Source: Photobacterium sp. TLY01 | Lineage (GTDB): Bacteria; Pseudomonadota; Gammaproteobacteria; Enterobacterales; Vibrionaceae | DNA length: 64,000 nt | Assembly (NCBI RefSeq): GCF_021432065.1 | Contig: NZ_CP090365.1 | Span: forward strand, 682,001 to 746,000 | Reading direction: 5' to 3' | In this document: piece by piece, positions 46,573 through 55,444 of the stretch | How the letters are laid out: each line of letters begins with the position of its first letter | How positions within the stretch are numbered: the stretch's first letter is position 1 | Made by a program: the position numbers and the translations under genes | Notes under the pieces: model-generated | Databases searched by the model: none | What the model was told of the DNA's origin: nothing | Seen by the model: the letters and a program-made list of their open reading frames with translations, nothing else

Positions 46573-46881
46573 CTTTGGGTCCTCATTGACGATGACAGCC
46601 TGCGTTTGTCAGCAGCGACAAACCCACTGTCTCTATCCTTGTGTGCCAGACGCCCGGTTCACTCTGATGGTTGTGTCCCGGCTGATCTGGCTTAACATCG
46701 TGTTAACCTTCTGCTTTAACTCTGGTTGAGAGCGAGTTAACAAGCAACCCCTTTACCAATATTCACTTTTGCAAAGTGTGCGGTTTTTTTTACATAACTG
46801 TATGTTCTTATTGATGGTCTAAGTCAGTGCTCTGCTTCGTTTTTTCAATCTGGTCTGACAGATGCTCAGCAATGCGGGGTA
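46573..46881. other. Divergent promoter region between hmgA and phhA
   Basis: These 309 bases next to hmgA hold several TTAAC-rich inverted motifs (for example TTAACATCGTGTTAA near 46691-46705), but no gene. The open frame upstream of phhA starts later, at 46909, and is not thought to be coding before 47089. Confidence 0.5.
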
Positions 46882-46899
46882 TGTAAAATTATTGTTACA
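46882..46899. promoter_or_regulatory. TyrR/PhhR box between hmgA and phhA
   Basis: TGTAAA-ATTATT-GTTACA matches the TyrR/PhhR consensus TGTAAAN6TTTACA at 11 of 12 defined bases with the exact six-base spacing. It is placed 190 bases before phhA and 310 before hmgA, so aromatic-amino-acid control of both directions is likely. Confidence 0.75.
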
Positions 46900-47088
46900 C
46901 CGAAGCCATTGTGCGATTCCACTCAGATGGTTCCATTGCGATCCCTAAAACGCCTACCCTTAAACGAGAAGGGACAGCTCCAGACTTATCTGTTGTTTAT
47001 TCGCAGCTCAGCCATGCATGAGCCGGAGAAACAGACCGTTGAGCTGATGATTGCCAAGGTAAGGCAGAGAGACATAGAAGGTTGTTTT

Positions 47089-47901
47089 ATGGGCAAAGCG
47101 ACAAAGTATGTATCGAAACAGCCGGATGAAAACGGCTTTATTCACTGGTCTGACGATGAGCACCAGATCTGGCATGATCTGGTGACAAGACAGCTTGGCT
47201 GCATTCAAGGCCGGGCCTGTGATGAATATATTCAAGGGCTGGAACTGTTGAATCTGCCTGTCGATCGCGTACCGCAACTGGCTGAAGTGAATCAGGTGCT
47301 GATGAAAAGTACAGGCTGGCAGTGTGTTGAAGTGCCGGCGCTGATTAATTTCGACCGTTTCTTTAAACTGCTGGCCAATAAACAGTTTCCGGTGGCGACA
47401 TTCCTGCGCAGCCGGGAAGAATTCGATTACCTGCAGGAACCTGATTTTTTCCATGAAGTGTTTGGCCACTGTGCCATGCTGACCCATCCGGCTTTTGCAG
47501 AATTTACCCATACCTATGGCCGTTTAGGCTTCGCTGCGTCCAAGGAGGAGCGGGTTTATCTTGCGCGTTTGTACTGGTTTACCGTTGAGTTTGGCCTGAT
47601 TCGCCAGCACGGTGAGCGCCGGATTTACGGTGGCGGTATTCTGTCTTCTCCGGGTGAAACTGAATATGCCATGACCAGCGACAAACCGGTTTACAAAGCA
47701 TTTGATCCGGTTGATGTGTTACGCACCCCTTATCGGATTGACATCATGCAGCCGATTTATTTTGAGATTGATGGTATACAGCAACTGTTTGAGCTGGCCC
47801 ATCAAGACATCATGAGTATGGTGCATCAGGCCCAGTCTTTGGGTCTGCATGCACCTTTGTACCCACCGAAGAACAAGGAGCAAGTTGGGGAATATGTCTG
47901 A
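47089..47901 (+). CDS. phhA: Phenylalanine 4-hydroxylase
   Basis: A 270-residue tetrahydropterin-dependent iron enzyme that makes tyrosine from phenylalanine. The iron ligands are His122 and His127 in [12 protein letters not shown] and Glu167 in [10 protein letters not shown]. Other landmarks are [17 protein letters not shown] and [19 protein letters not shown] used the ATG at 47089 ([17 protein letters not shown]) as in Vibrio homologues; the frame is open 60 codons further upstream, but that part is non-conserved and AT-rich. It overlaps phhB by eight bases, with which it recycles the pterin cofactor. Confidence 0.93.
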   Translation: MGKATKYVSKQPDENGFIHWSDDEHQIWHDLVTRQLGCIQGRACDEYIQGLELLNLPVDRVPQLAEVNQVLMKSTGWQCVEVPALINFDRFFKLLANKQFPVATFLRSREEFDYLQEPDFFHEVFGHCAMLTHPAFAEFTHTYGRLGFAASKEERVYLARLYWFTVEFGLIRQHGERRIYGGGILSSPGETEYAMTSDKPVYKAFDPVDVLRTPYRIDIMQPIYFEIDGIQQLFELAHQDIMSMVHQAQSLGLHAPLYPPKNKEQVGEYV

Positions 47902-48235
47902 TTTAACTGAATTGAAGTGTGAAGCCTGTCAAATTGACGCCCCTATGGTCACAGACCATGAAATGGTTGAGCTGACAAAAGCCATCCCAGAGTGGGAGGT
48001 GCTCAATGTTGAGGGAATCAAGCAGCTGGAAAGGGCGTATAAGTTTAAGAATTTTAAGCTGGCCTGGGCATTTGCCAATCAGGTGGCAGAGATGGCTGAA
48101 GAAGAATTTCATCATCCGACCATTACGCTTGAGTGGGGTAAAGTGACAGTCAACTGGTGGAGCCATTCAATTAAAGGGCTTCATAAAAACGACTTTATCT
48201 GTGCCGCCAAAACAGATCGCCTGTTTGAAAATTAA
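47894..48235 (+). CDS. phhB: Pterin-4-alpha-carbinolamine dehydratase
   Basis: A 113-residue enzyme that dehydrates the 4a-hydroxytetrahydrobiopterin made by PhhA so the cofactor can be recycled. The active-site motif [19 protein letters not shown] with the conserved His pair is near residues 74-92, followed by [18 protein letters not shown]. The start ATG at 47894 lies inside the end of phhA, so translation is coupled. A terminator follows 50 bases after the stop. Confidence 0.94.
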   Translation: MSDLTELKCEACQIDAPMVTDHEMVELTKAIPEWEVLNVEGIKQLERAYKFKNFKLAWAFANQVAEMAEEEFHHPTITLEWGKVTVNWWSHSIKGLHKNDFICAAKTDRLFEN

Positions 48236-48285
48236 ACACATTGATTGATTCTAAAAAACACGTCTGTTGGCAAAGAACACATATT

Positions 48286-48312
48286 AAGCGCTGGTTTACC
48301 GGCGCTTTTTTT
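48286..48312 (+). terminator. Intrinsic terminator of phhAB
   Basis: A 9-bp stem (48286-48294 with 48299-48307, one T-G pair) and loop TTTA, followed by seven T's at 48306-48312. Confidence 0.88.
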
Positions 48313-48704
48313 GTTCACTGTTCCTGAAGAGACGGTTTTACTGTGTCAGCATTATTGACACTGACGTGGTGCTCAATCTTTGTCTGAGGCAGTCAGTGTC
48401 GCCATTTCTCTTGATCCCCTGATCGGGAGATTCATGGTGGCAGCCTTGCTGTCTCTCTCATCTTCTTTTCCGGTCAGCGTTTTGCATTTCGCCTTGCAAA
48501 ATGCGATGCAAGTCACAAAAGTTTACACCACCTAGGCTGCACTGCCGTGTCCTCACGCAGTAGTGACCCGGCACTCTATTTGCATGACAAAGATCACATT
48601 CTTGTCGTGATTTTGAGGTTTGACAGGAAGTGGACGACCTGCAAAGCAATGTGGCGTATCACGGATCGGGTTGATCCGGACAATAACGAAATGGGGGCGG
48701 CGCT
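48313..48704. other. Gene-free leader of the 48705 gene
   Basis: 392 bases with no credible frame. It holds an inverted repeat (GACACTGAC near 48357 with GTCAGTGTC near 48391) and, further right, a candidate CRP site at 48583-48598. Confidence 0.5.
48583..48598 (+). promoter_or_regulatory. Candidate CRP-cAMP site
   Basis: CATGACAAAGATCACA carries a perfect right half (TCACA) and three of five left-half bases (TGA) of TGTGA-N6-TCACA. It lies 107 bases before the start of the gene at 48705. Confidence 0.38.
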
Positions 48705-49412
48705 ATGTATGACGCAGAGATGAAGCTGAACCATCAGATTGTACAGTTTCTGGAGTATAAGCTTCAGACACTTCATGAAAATATCCGCGAAAATATTACT
48801 GAACCGCCGGAACTGTATACGGCGATGCTAGCGGTGCTCACGCAATATATGGCGGGACTGAAATCGATCACCTGCTTGCTCAATCATGGTTTTGTGCCGC
48901 AAACGCGGGGAATTTTTCAAACCCTGGGTGAAGACTATGAAGATATCATCTTTCTCAGTCTGCCGGCCCTGCATGGCACCATGACCCATCTGCATCATGC
49001 CTATCTCAAACGTGTGGCTGGCGAAGAAGACTACGGCTATTACAGTCCGGTGTCGCGATGCGAGATCAGAAACCAGATCCGGGAAGCCAATGGCATCAAC
49101 CATAATGTTTTTCAGCTTTACCCGAAACGCCAGGCCCTTCAGGTTCTGCGTCCGTTAGGTGACAAACCTTGCTCAGCTAATCTGGCTATCGCGTTACATC
49201 GTCACTTTGCTTATAAAGCGGTGTTACTGACAGTATTAACCGCGAAAGTGGCAGATGAACAAGAGGTGATGCGTGAGTGCCTGAATTACCGGGCTCATCT
49301 CGAGATGGTGGATCCAGAGGCCGTGGTGATGCCACAACCTAAATCTCAGCCGCGTCCGCAGACTGCGCCAGCGCCTATCGCGAATGATATATCTTATGCA
49401 GCAATAAGATAA
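48705..49412 (+). CDS. Hypothetical cytoplasmic protein
   Basis: A 235-residue helical protein with no signal peptide or membrane segment; I do not recognise a family. Residues 1-70 (LNHQIVQFLEYKLQTLHENIRENI then LTQYMAGLKSITCLLNHGFV) read like a helical bundle. The middle has a His-rich patch (LHGTMTHLHHAYLKR) and two isolated cysteines, and the tail is Pro/Gln-rich and probably disordered (MPQPKSQPRPQTAPAPI). GGGGGCGGCGCT precedes the ATG. A CRP-like site upstream hints at metabolic control. It is alone, before metC. Confidence 0.6.
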   Translation: MYDAEMKLNHQIVQFLEYKLQTLHENIRENITEPPELYTAMLAVLTQYMAGLKSITCLLNHGFVPQTRGIFQTLGEDYEDIIFLSLPALHGTMTHLHHAYLKRVAGEEDYGYYSPVSRCEIRNQIREANGINHNVFQLYPKRQALQVLRPLGDKPCSANLAIALHRHFAYKAVLLTVLTAKVADEQEVMRECLNYRAHLEMVDPEAVVMPQPKSQPRPQTAPAPIANDISYAAIR

Positions 49413-49538
49413 CTGTCACAGTCGCTGTGCTGTACCCAAACATAAGGTAAGTGTGATAACGTCATGTGATGTAAGAAGCCATTGCGAATGCAATGGCTTT
49501 ATCAGTTAGATGGACGAATGACAGGCATTGGGAACAGC

Positions 49539-50732
49539 ATGGCAGATAAAAAAGCATTAGATACCAAAATCATCACCGCCGGCCGCTCGAAAAAGTGGAC
49601 TCAGCAACTCGTGAACCCCCCGGTCAGCCGCGCCTCCACCATAGTGTTTGATTCCGTCGAAGAGATGAAACACGCGACCGCCAACAGGGCAAACAAAGCG
49701 CTTTTTTATGGCCGCCGCGGCACCAATACGCACTTTGCTTTTCAGGATGCCATGGTTGAGCTGGAAGGCGGGGTGGGTTGCGCGTTATACCCTTGCGGCA
49801 CAGCTGCGATTTCTAATGCCATTCTGTCATTTGTCAAAACCGGCGATCATATTCTGATGGTGGACGGCGCTTATGAGCCAACCCGGGATTTTTGCGACAA
49901 GGTACTCGCAAAAATGGGGGTCGAAACAACTTATTATGACCCTATGATTGGTGAAGAAATCCGGGACTTAATCCGCCCGAATACCACGGTCTTGTTTTTG
50001 GAATCGCCTTGCTCTATCACCATGGAAGTGCAGGACGTTCCCACGCTGGCACGCATTGCACATGAAAGCGATATTGTTGTCATGCTGGATAATACCTGGG
50101 CTTCTCCGATCAATTTTCAGCCGTTTGAACATGGGGTTGATATTTCTATTCAGGCCGCGACCAAGTATATCGTCGGGCACTCGGATGTCATGTTAGGCAC
50201 GGCAACGGCCAATGAACGTTGCTGGGATCAGTTACGCGAACACAGCTATCTGATGGGACAGTGTACGTCCCCTGATGACGTGTATCTGGCGATGCGGGGG
50301 CTGCGTACTTTAGGCGTGCGTCTGCGCCAGCATCAGGAGAACAGTCTGAAAGTGGCCCGCTGGCTGGCTGAGCGACCCGAAGTGGATCATGTCCGCCATC
50401 CGGCACTGCCGAGCTGCGAAGGGCACGAGTTTTATCTCCGGGATTTTAAAGGCTGCAACGGCTTGTTCTCCGTGGTCCTGAACCGGGGCAACACGGAAGC
50501 ACTGACAGCGTTGCTTGATGGCATGGAACATTTCAGCATGGGGTATTCCTGGGGAGGCTTCGAAAGCCTGATTCTGGCCAGTGAAGATGTGAATAAACTA
50601 CGTACTGCGAAGAAGAAACACTTTGCGGGTCCAATTTTACGGCTTCATATCGGGTTAGAAGATTGTGACGATCTGATTCGGGATCTGGAAAAAGGATTCG
50701 AAAGGCTGAATGCCGTACTGACGGCGGAGTAA
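49539..50732 (+). CDS. metC: Cystathionine beta-lyase
   Basis: A 397-residue PLP enzyme that cleaves cystathionine to homocysteine, pyruvate and ammonia in methionine synthesis. The Cys/Met-metabolism signature is visible: FYGRRGTNTHFAFQDAM, YPCGTAAISNAIL, the cofactor lysine in AATKYIVGHSDVMLG, and TSPDDVYLAMRGLRTLGVR. MGYSWGGFESLI near the C-terminus is typical of MetC. I used the ATG at 49539 (MADKKALDTK) after GGGAACAGC; the frame opens 19 codons earlier. A terminator follows. Confidence 0.93.
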   Translation: MADKKALDTKIITAGRSKKWTQQLVNPPVSRASTIVFDSVEEMKHATANRANKALFYGRRGTNTHFAFQDAMVELEGGVGCALYPCGTAAISNAILSFVKTGDHILMVDGAYEPTRDFCDKVLAKMGVETTYYDPMIGEEIRDLIRPNTTVLFLESPCSITMEVQDVPTLARIAHESDIVVMLDNTWASPINFQPFEHGVDISIQAATKYIVGHSDVMLGTATANERCWDQLREHSYLMGQCTSPDDVYLAMRGLRTLGVRLRQHQENSLKVARWLAERPEVDHVRHPALPSCEGHEFYLRDFKGCNGLFSVVLNRGNTEALTALLDGMEHFSMGYSWGGFESLILASEDVNKLRTAKKKHFAGPILRLHIGLEDCDDLIRDLEKGFERLNAVLTAE

Positions 50733-50754
50733 GCTGACCGGTTTTCATGATGAC

Positions 50755-50777
50755 AGGCCACTTGAAGTGGCCTTTTC
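50755..50777 (+). terminator. Intrinsic terminator of metC
   Basis: AGGCCAC (50755-50761) pairs with GTGGCCT (50767-50773) around TTGAA, then TTTT. Confidence 0.8.
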
Positions 50778-50893
50778 TGTTTCTGGCTATTGATAAATAC
50801 GAACACATTTTTAGGTAAGTTTCTGAAATAGGCTAGAATTTAGTCATATGACCTGTTTGGGTCACTTGTGGCTGAACGACAAGGAGAAAGGCC

Positions 50894-51250
50894 ATGAAAA
50901 AATTATCTCTACTATTGTTAGGGGCATGGGTATTGGCGGGTTGCACCAGCATGGATTCAGAATACGGCGTAGGTGAGTACACACTCTTTCCTAAGGCTTA
51001 TGTGAATGACGAACCTTACGACAGCATTTATCATTTTGGATATAACCAGGGCTGTGAAAGTGCCTTAAGCCTCAAAGGTGTTGTTGATACTGAATATATG
51101 AAAGATATTGCGCTGAATAATTCAGATACCCGTTTTAATGAAGGCTGGGATGACGGTAAAACGGCTTGTGATAGTGGACAGCGTCGACTCATGCAAAGCA
51201 GCCAGATCCTGGCAGGTGAACCGAAAGTCACGACAGAAAATAGCTACTAA
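50894..51250 (+). CDS. Small lipoprotein
   Basis: A 118-residue lipoprotein. The signal peptide KKLSLLLLGAWVLAGC has a canonical lipobox (L-A-G-C, Cys17), with Thr at +2, so outer-membrane sorting is expected. The mature part is acidic and holds YHFGYNQGCESALSLKG and FNEGWDDGKTACDSGQ; the two G-x-x-x-G-C-like repeats with one Cys each could form a disulfide. AAGGAGAAAGGCC precedes the ATG. No known family was recognised. It ends near a bidirectional terminator. Confidence 0.75.
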   Translation: MKKLSLLLLGAWVLAGCTSMDSEYGVGEYTLFPKAYVNDEPYDSIYHFGYNQGCESALSLKGVVDTEYMKDIALNNSDTRFNEGWDDGKTACDSGQRRLMQSSQILAGEPKVTTENSY

Positions 51251-51420
51251 TTTATGGGGTGGGGAAATAACTGAAATCGTTCAGTGTTTCCAATCTCAGG
51301 CAGTAAAACAATGAATTATATTCATTGTTTTTGTTGTTAATTGTTAGTAATAAACTTATTACCTAAGTTTTTTGTCTGAGTAAAATATATATCTTACTGT
51401 TTGGTTAGATATGTGATAAA

Positions 51421-51444
51421 AAAACAGACCTTTCGGTCTGTTTT
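51421..51444. terminator. Bidirectional terminator
   Basis: AAAACAGACC (51421-51430) pairs perfectly with GGTCTGTTTT (51435-51444) around TTTC, with A-rich and T-rich flanks on the two sides, between convergent genes. Confidence 0.9.
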
Positions 51445-51521
51445 AGAACGCATCGGGAATGTGGATAAGAAATAAACCTAGCCCAAGTTCTTCTTTTTGT
51501 TTTTCCACAATCCTGGTGCGT

Positions 51522-51809
51522 TTATGCCGCTAAGGATTTACCCATTGAATGGACTTGTCCTTGGTGGAACAGCACCGGTACAACGATGTGTACTTCAGTC
51601 AGAATTAAGTAACTGCTGTGTTCTGCTGGTGTCTGCAGTTCTACAACCACTTGTAAATTCTGATCGATTGCTTTCTGAAGTGCTTTCGTTGTCGATGTTT
51701 TTCCTTTATCGGCAAATGGACTAAATTTTCCATTCCGGGCATACACCCAAATGGTGAAAGAGTGTTCGTCTCTTTCAAGTTGCTCGATGAAATCAACGAT
51801 GTGTTTCAT
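51522..51809 (-). CDS. Small cytoplasmic protein of unknown function
   Basis: A 95-residue protein with no signal peptide or membrane segment. The sequence IVDFIEQLERDEHSFTIWVYARNGKFSPFADKG followed by TTKALQKAIDQNLQVVVEL and LTEVHIVVPVLFHQGQV suggests a compact mixed alpha/beta fold. AAGGACTGGAA precedes the ATG at 51807-51809. I do not recognise the family. It lies between two terminator-bounded neighbours. Confidence 0.6.
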   Translation of the reverse strand: MKHIVDFIEQLERDEHSFTIWVYARNGKFSPFADKGKTSTTKALQKAIDQNLQVVVELQTPAEHSSYLILTEVHIVVPVLFHQGQVHSMGKSLAA

Positions 51810-52153
51810 TTCCAGTCCTTATTGTCGAGCCAATATATGAATATTGACGCGACTATTATGAAATACCCACAATGAAATTCAAATTCTTTGATGGGATTTC
51901 TTTGATATTGTGACTTAAGCGATATTTTTGTGAAATTTTAGTGCGTTATTTTGGCATGGGTATAGAAACCAATATGTACAGTGTTTCTTATTAAGTGTTT
52001 TTTAAACATATCTTGCTAAGAAATATCGTTTTTTTTGATTCAGTAATCAAACCATAACATTGATTAAAGCGTGCGATGTTTGGATGAAAAATGGTTATAT
52101 TTTAAGTGTTGTTTTGAACACATGTTTATTTATATTTCTAAAAGGTATATTTG
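51810..52153. other. AT-rich promoter region between divergent genes
   Basis: 344 bases, very AT-rich, with no credible frame. It separates the small leftward gene from tag and should contain both promoters. No operator stands out. Confidence 0.5.
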
Positions 52154-52780
52154 ATGGCCGAAGAACCGAAAGTATGTGCATGGGCGATGCATCAGCCTCT
52201 GGAACGTGAATACCATGATACTGAGTGGGGGCAAGTCGTCACCGATGATACTGTCTTGTTTGAATTTATCACGCTGGAAGGTGCACAGGCCGGATTAAGC
52301 TGGTACACCATACTGAAACGTCGTGAGGCATATCGGCAAGCCTTTGCTGGTTATGATTTGAAGCAACTGGCAGAGTGGGGTGATCAAGAAGCGGAAACGA
52401 TCCTGACCGGGTTTGACATTATCAGGCACAGAGGCAAGGTCAATTCCGTTTTTTCTAACGCGAGAGCTGCGTTGGCGTTACAGCAAGAGTTTGGCAGTTT
52501 GTCGGCTGCATTGTGGCAGTTTGTGGGCGGTGTACCGATCAATCATCGCTGGGAGAGTATGGATCAGGTGCCTGCGAGTAGCGAGGCGTCAAAAGCTATG
52601 AGCAAGTTTCTCAAAAAGCGAGGCTTTAAGTTTGTCGGTGAAACCATTTGTTATGCCTTAATGCAGGCAGTCGGCATGGTGAATGATCATCTGGTCGACT
52701 GCTATTGTTATGAACGCGCCGTCATGAGCCAGGGGGCTGTAAAGGGCGGAACTGACAATGAAAAATCAATTGAAGGATAA
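52154..52780 (+). CDS. tag: DNA-3-methyladenine glycosylase I
   Basis: A 208-residue base-excision repair enzyme that removes 3-methyladenine. The zinc snap is visible: CAWAMHQPLEREYHDTEWG (Cys near 8, His near 21) at the start and VNDHLVDCYCY near residue 180 at the end. The fold core has FEFITLEGAQAGLSWYTILKRREAYRQAF, the family signature with the base-pocket Trp and Tyr. I used the ATG at 52154 after AAAGGTATATTTG; a TTG one codon earlier is in frame. fieF follows after 17 bases, perhaps as an operon. Confidence 0.93.
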   Translation: MAEEPKVCAWAMHQPLEREYHDTEWGQVVTDDTVLFEFITLEGAQAGLSWYTILKRREAYRQAFAGYDLKQLAEWGDQEAETILTGFDIIRHRGKVNSVFSNARAALALQQEFGSLSAALWQFVGGVPINHRWESMDQVPASSEASKAMSKFLKKRGFKFVGETICYALMQAVGMVNDHLVDCYCYERAVMSQGAVKGGTDNEKSIEG

Positions 52781-52797
52781 GAGAGTGAGCAGCAGAA

Positions 52798-53769
52798 ATG
52801 AGTATGCCTGAAGCATCAGACCAAGACAGCGTGAAGGGAAAAACCATTCGCACCGTGACCCTGGTCGGTGCAATTCTGAATGTTTTTCTGGCGGTTGTGA
52901 AAATCGGAGTCGGTAAGGTTGCGGGCAGTCAGGCATTAGTGGCGGACGGTGTTCACAGCTTTTCAGATTTGATCACAGATGCCGTCATTTTGTTCGGCTC
53001 CCGTTACTGGATGGCGCCTGCGGACAGTAATCATCCTTATGGTCATGGCAAATTTGAAACGCTGGCAAATGTTTTCATCGGCTTGATGCTGGCTCTGGTT
53101 GGGATAGGGATGGGCTGGGATTCGATAGAAACGCTCAGCGACACTGCGCCGCCGGCCCCGGGAATGCTGGCATTTTATGCTGCTGTTGCTGCGATTGTGA
53201 TGAAAGAACTCCTGTACCGCTGGACAATGCAAAAAGCAAAACACATTCAAAGCGGGGCGTTAAGAGCCAATGCCTGGCACCATCGCAGTGATGCGCTCAG
53301 CTCTGTTCCTGTTGCCGTTGCTGTGATCGCCAATGCCATTTTTCCTTCCCTGAAATATCTGGACCAAATTGCGGCATTACTGGTGACCGGGATGATCCTG
53401 AAGGCCGCCTTTGAGATTATCTGGCCTGCTTTGAAAGAGCTGACTGATGCCCGGGGCAGTGAGGAGGTCGAAAAGCGCTTGGTTCAACTGGCAGAAGAAG
53501 ACGGAGATATACGGGAAATTCATGCCATCCGCAGCCGCCAGACAGGGGGGAGCTTATTACTGGATTGCCATATTCTGGTGGATCCGGAGATGACGATTGA
53601 GCATGCCCATGGGATCAGTGAGCGCTTCAAGACGACGATTATCACACAGATGGATAATGTGATTGATGTGGTGATCCATATCGAGCCTTATACTTGTGAG
53701 GAAAGACTCGTGAATCCGTGCTCACTGGAGGAACGGCTTCACCAGCAAAAGAATAAGCCAAACCGCTAA
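52798..53769 (+). CDS. Cation diffusion facilitator (FieF-like)
   Basis: A 323-residue CDF transporter that exports divalent metals such as iron or zinc by proton exchange. The transmembrane site is built from ADGVHSFSDLITD (helix 2) and WHHRSDALSS (helix 5). Between them lie four further hydrophobic segments. The C-terminal cytoplasmic domain (residues 215-305) has the regulatory fold HAIRSRQTGGSLLLDCHILVD with the conserved HAHGISER. HPYGHGKFE after helix 2 is also typical. Metal specificity cannot be read from sequence. It is close behind tag on the same strand. Confidence 0.88.
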   Translation: MSMPEASDQDSVKGKTIRTVTLVGAILNVFLAVVKIGVGKVAGSQALVADGVHSFSDLITDAVILFGSRYWMAPADSNHPYGHGKFETLANVFIGLMLALVGIGMGWDSIETLSDTAPPAPGMLAFYAAVAAIVMKELLYRWTMQKAKHIQSGALRANAWHHRSDALSSVPVAVAVIANAIFPSLKYLDQIAALLVTGMILKAAFEIIWPALKELTDARGSEEVEKRLVQLAEEDGDIREIHAIRSRQTGGSLLLDCHILVDPEMTIEHAHGISERFKTTIITQMDNVIDVVIHIEPYTCEERLVNPCSLEERLHQQKNKPNR

Positions 53770-53966
53770 GGACGCAGCTTGTTCAGCAGTTTGGTACTTT
53801 TTTATCTTTCCGTCTCATTTGTGATTCTCTTTTATTGAGGTGATCTCACTAGGCTTAAAAAGAAAACACCGAATCTATGTGTCATCTAACCGACTGTATA
53901 TTTGGCTTTTTTTGAACCTTCACGGCTGGCCGGTTTCCGACTGGCTCATGAGAAACCGGGGGATAT

Positions 53967-54353
53967 ATGCCGCTGATTCGTATCAAATCTTTACCCTTCG
54001 CAGGTGATGTTGAAGTCAATGTTGCTTTAAGTATTTTATCCCAGGCCATTGCAGACGCCACTCAGATTCCCCAGCAACACATCATGATTGTGTGGGAATA
54101 CATACCCGCCGGCCATTTCGTGCACGGCGGGCAACTGGCAAACCAGCAGCCATCAAACTCACACCCCGTTCTTGTTGATATGGTTGCGCCTAATTTCAAC
54201 ACTGAAGCACAAATTGCAGCCATGCTGGAGCTGATAGCAACCAGTCTGTCACGAACTTTACCTGTCGCGCAGAACAACATTTTTATCAACTACACGCCGG
54301 CTTACAGTGACGGTGTGTATGACGATGGCCATGTGGTGGAATGGGAAAGTTAG
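53967..54353 (+). CDS. Tautomerase-fold protein
   Basis: A 128-residue protein that begins MPLIRIKSLP, so after Met removal Pro1 is N-terminal, the catalytic base of 4-oxalocrotonate tautomerase and MIF-like enzymes. The following strand-helix pattern (EVNVALSILSQAIADATQIPQQHIMIVWEYIPAG) fits the superfamily, which usually repeats the beta-alpha-beta unit. The substrate is unknown. GGGGGATAT precedes the ATG. It stands alone between the metal transporter and the SMR transporter. Confidence 0.7.
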   Translation: MPLIRIKSLPFAGDVEVNVALSILSQAIADATQIPQQHIMIVWEYIPAGHFVHGGQLANQQPSNSHPVLVDMVAPNFNTEAQIAAMLELIATSLSRTLPVAQNNIFINYTPAYSDGVYDDGHVVEWES

Positions 54354-54473
54354 CGACACCTGTGTCGTCACTGAGCGGTCAGTACCTGTCTGGCAAAAGA
54401 TTTTTTTGTAAGACCGTGGAACGCAGGTAATTCATGTGTAGAATGGGCCGATTTTTATGAAAGCGAGTCGATC

Positions 54474-54827
54474 ATGCTACATGTGATTTCTGCGTTGCCG
54501 CCTATGCTGGCCTTATTTATGGCGATCGTCTGTGAGGTGATCGCGACTTCTATGCTGCCTAAAACGCAGCAATTTACTCAGCTTGTGCCGACCCTGATTG
54601 TATTAACCGGGTATGGTGCTGCATTCTTTTTGCTTTCCGTGACGGTAAAAGTTGTGCCAATTGGCGTCGCCTATGCCATTTGGTGCGGGGCAGGGATCGT
54701 TCTGGTCGCCCTGATCAGTTGGTTGTGGTACGGCCAAAAGCTGGATCTGTTTGCTCTGCTGGGGATTGCAATGATCCTGGCCGGCACGCTCATTATCAAT
54801 GTCTTTTCCAAATCCTTAGCACACTGA
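54474..54827 (+). CDS. Small multidrug resistance (SMR) family transporter
   Basis: A 117-residue four-helix proton-coupled transporter. The essential membrane Glu21 lies in MAIVCEVIATSMLPKT, the loop and helix 3 motif is VVPIGVAYAIWCGAGIVLVALISWL, and YGQKLDLFALLGIAMILAGTLIINVFS is the fourth helix. It acts as a homodimer or with a partner of the same family. The substrate may be quaternary ammonium compounds, guanidinium or osmolytes. No guanidine riboswitch could be recognised upstream. An internal Met (residue 11) is an alternative start. Confidence 0.85.
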   Translation: MLHVISALPPMLALFMAIVCEVIATSMLPKTQQFTQLVPTLIVLTGYGAAFFLLSVTVKVVPIGVAYAIWCGAGIVLVALISWLWYGQKLDLFALLGIAMILAGTLIINVFSKSLAH

Positions 54828-55444
54828 CCGGCCGCTCTGGCGTAGCATTTGCACCTTGGATAGCCGCCACCTTGGTGATGATTCGGGCGGATAAACCTGA
54901 TCGGCCACACAAAATCAAAAGAAAGAATAAGAAAAATATCGCACTTTTCACCAGTGAAAAGTGCGTAATTATGTATTCAGTATGCAGTCATCTGAGCGGG
55001 TTTATTCTGGCTTCATCTGGATGAATTGCAGTTGAAGCTTGTTCTGCTTCAGACAGTCTATGCTTTTAAAATAATGAACGGCAGCCCGTGTGTTTTTGTA
55101 TCAGCGTGGCGTATCGCGTGCGTGAAAACGGCTGTCGCCTGAGGGGAACAGGTCAGAGAAGGGAGGTTGAAACAGGCGAAAGACTGTACACCCGATTTTG
55201 TCTGAATGTGTTTCCTTTCCGCCAGATAACAAGCAACCAGAGATTCGTTTGCGGGTTCGCCGCAAAGCGGCTATCAGCGGGAGTCAGTGCAACGTGAAAT
55301 CGCACCAGGGTGCGATGAATAGCCATGCTGCAAATTGGTGATAATATCTAATTTATAACATTTGGTTAGACATTTATCTGGATCTTGTTGCTAATGTAAA
55401 AGCTTTGTTATCTTTAGCCCGAGATAAACTGAGATGGAAAGTCT
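54828..55444. other. Long intergenic region upstream of astB with hairpins
   Basis: 617 bases without a credible gene. It holds a perfect 11-bp stem at 54941-54964 (GCACTTTTCAC with GTGAAAAGTGC), a GCCGC/GCGGC hairpin near 55258-55272, and a perfect 8-bp stem at 55299-55316 (ATCGCACC with GGTGCGAT). The right end is AT-rich and should carry the astB promoter; a single TGAAT half-site near 55315 resembles half of an ArgR box. The region is unusually structured. Confidence 0.5.

Noticed and set aside
54354..54473. Guanidine riboswitch before the SMR transporter
   Set aside because: No tandem hairpins with the ACGR loops of the guanidine-II motif could be found in the leader.
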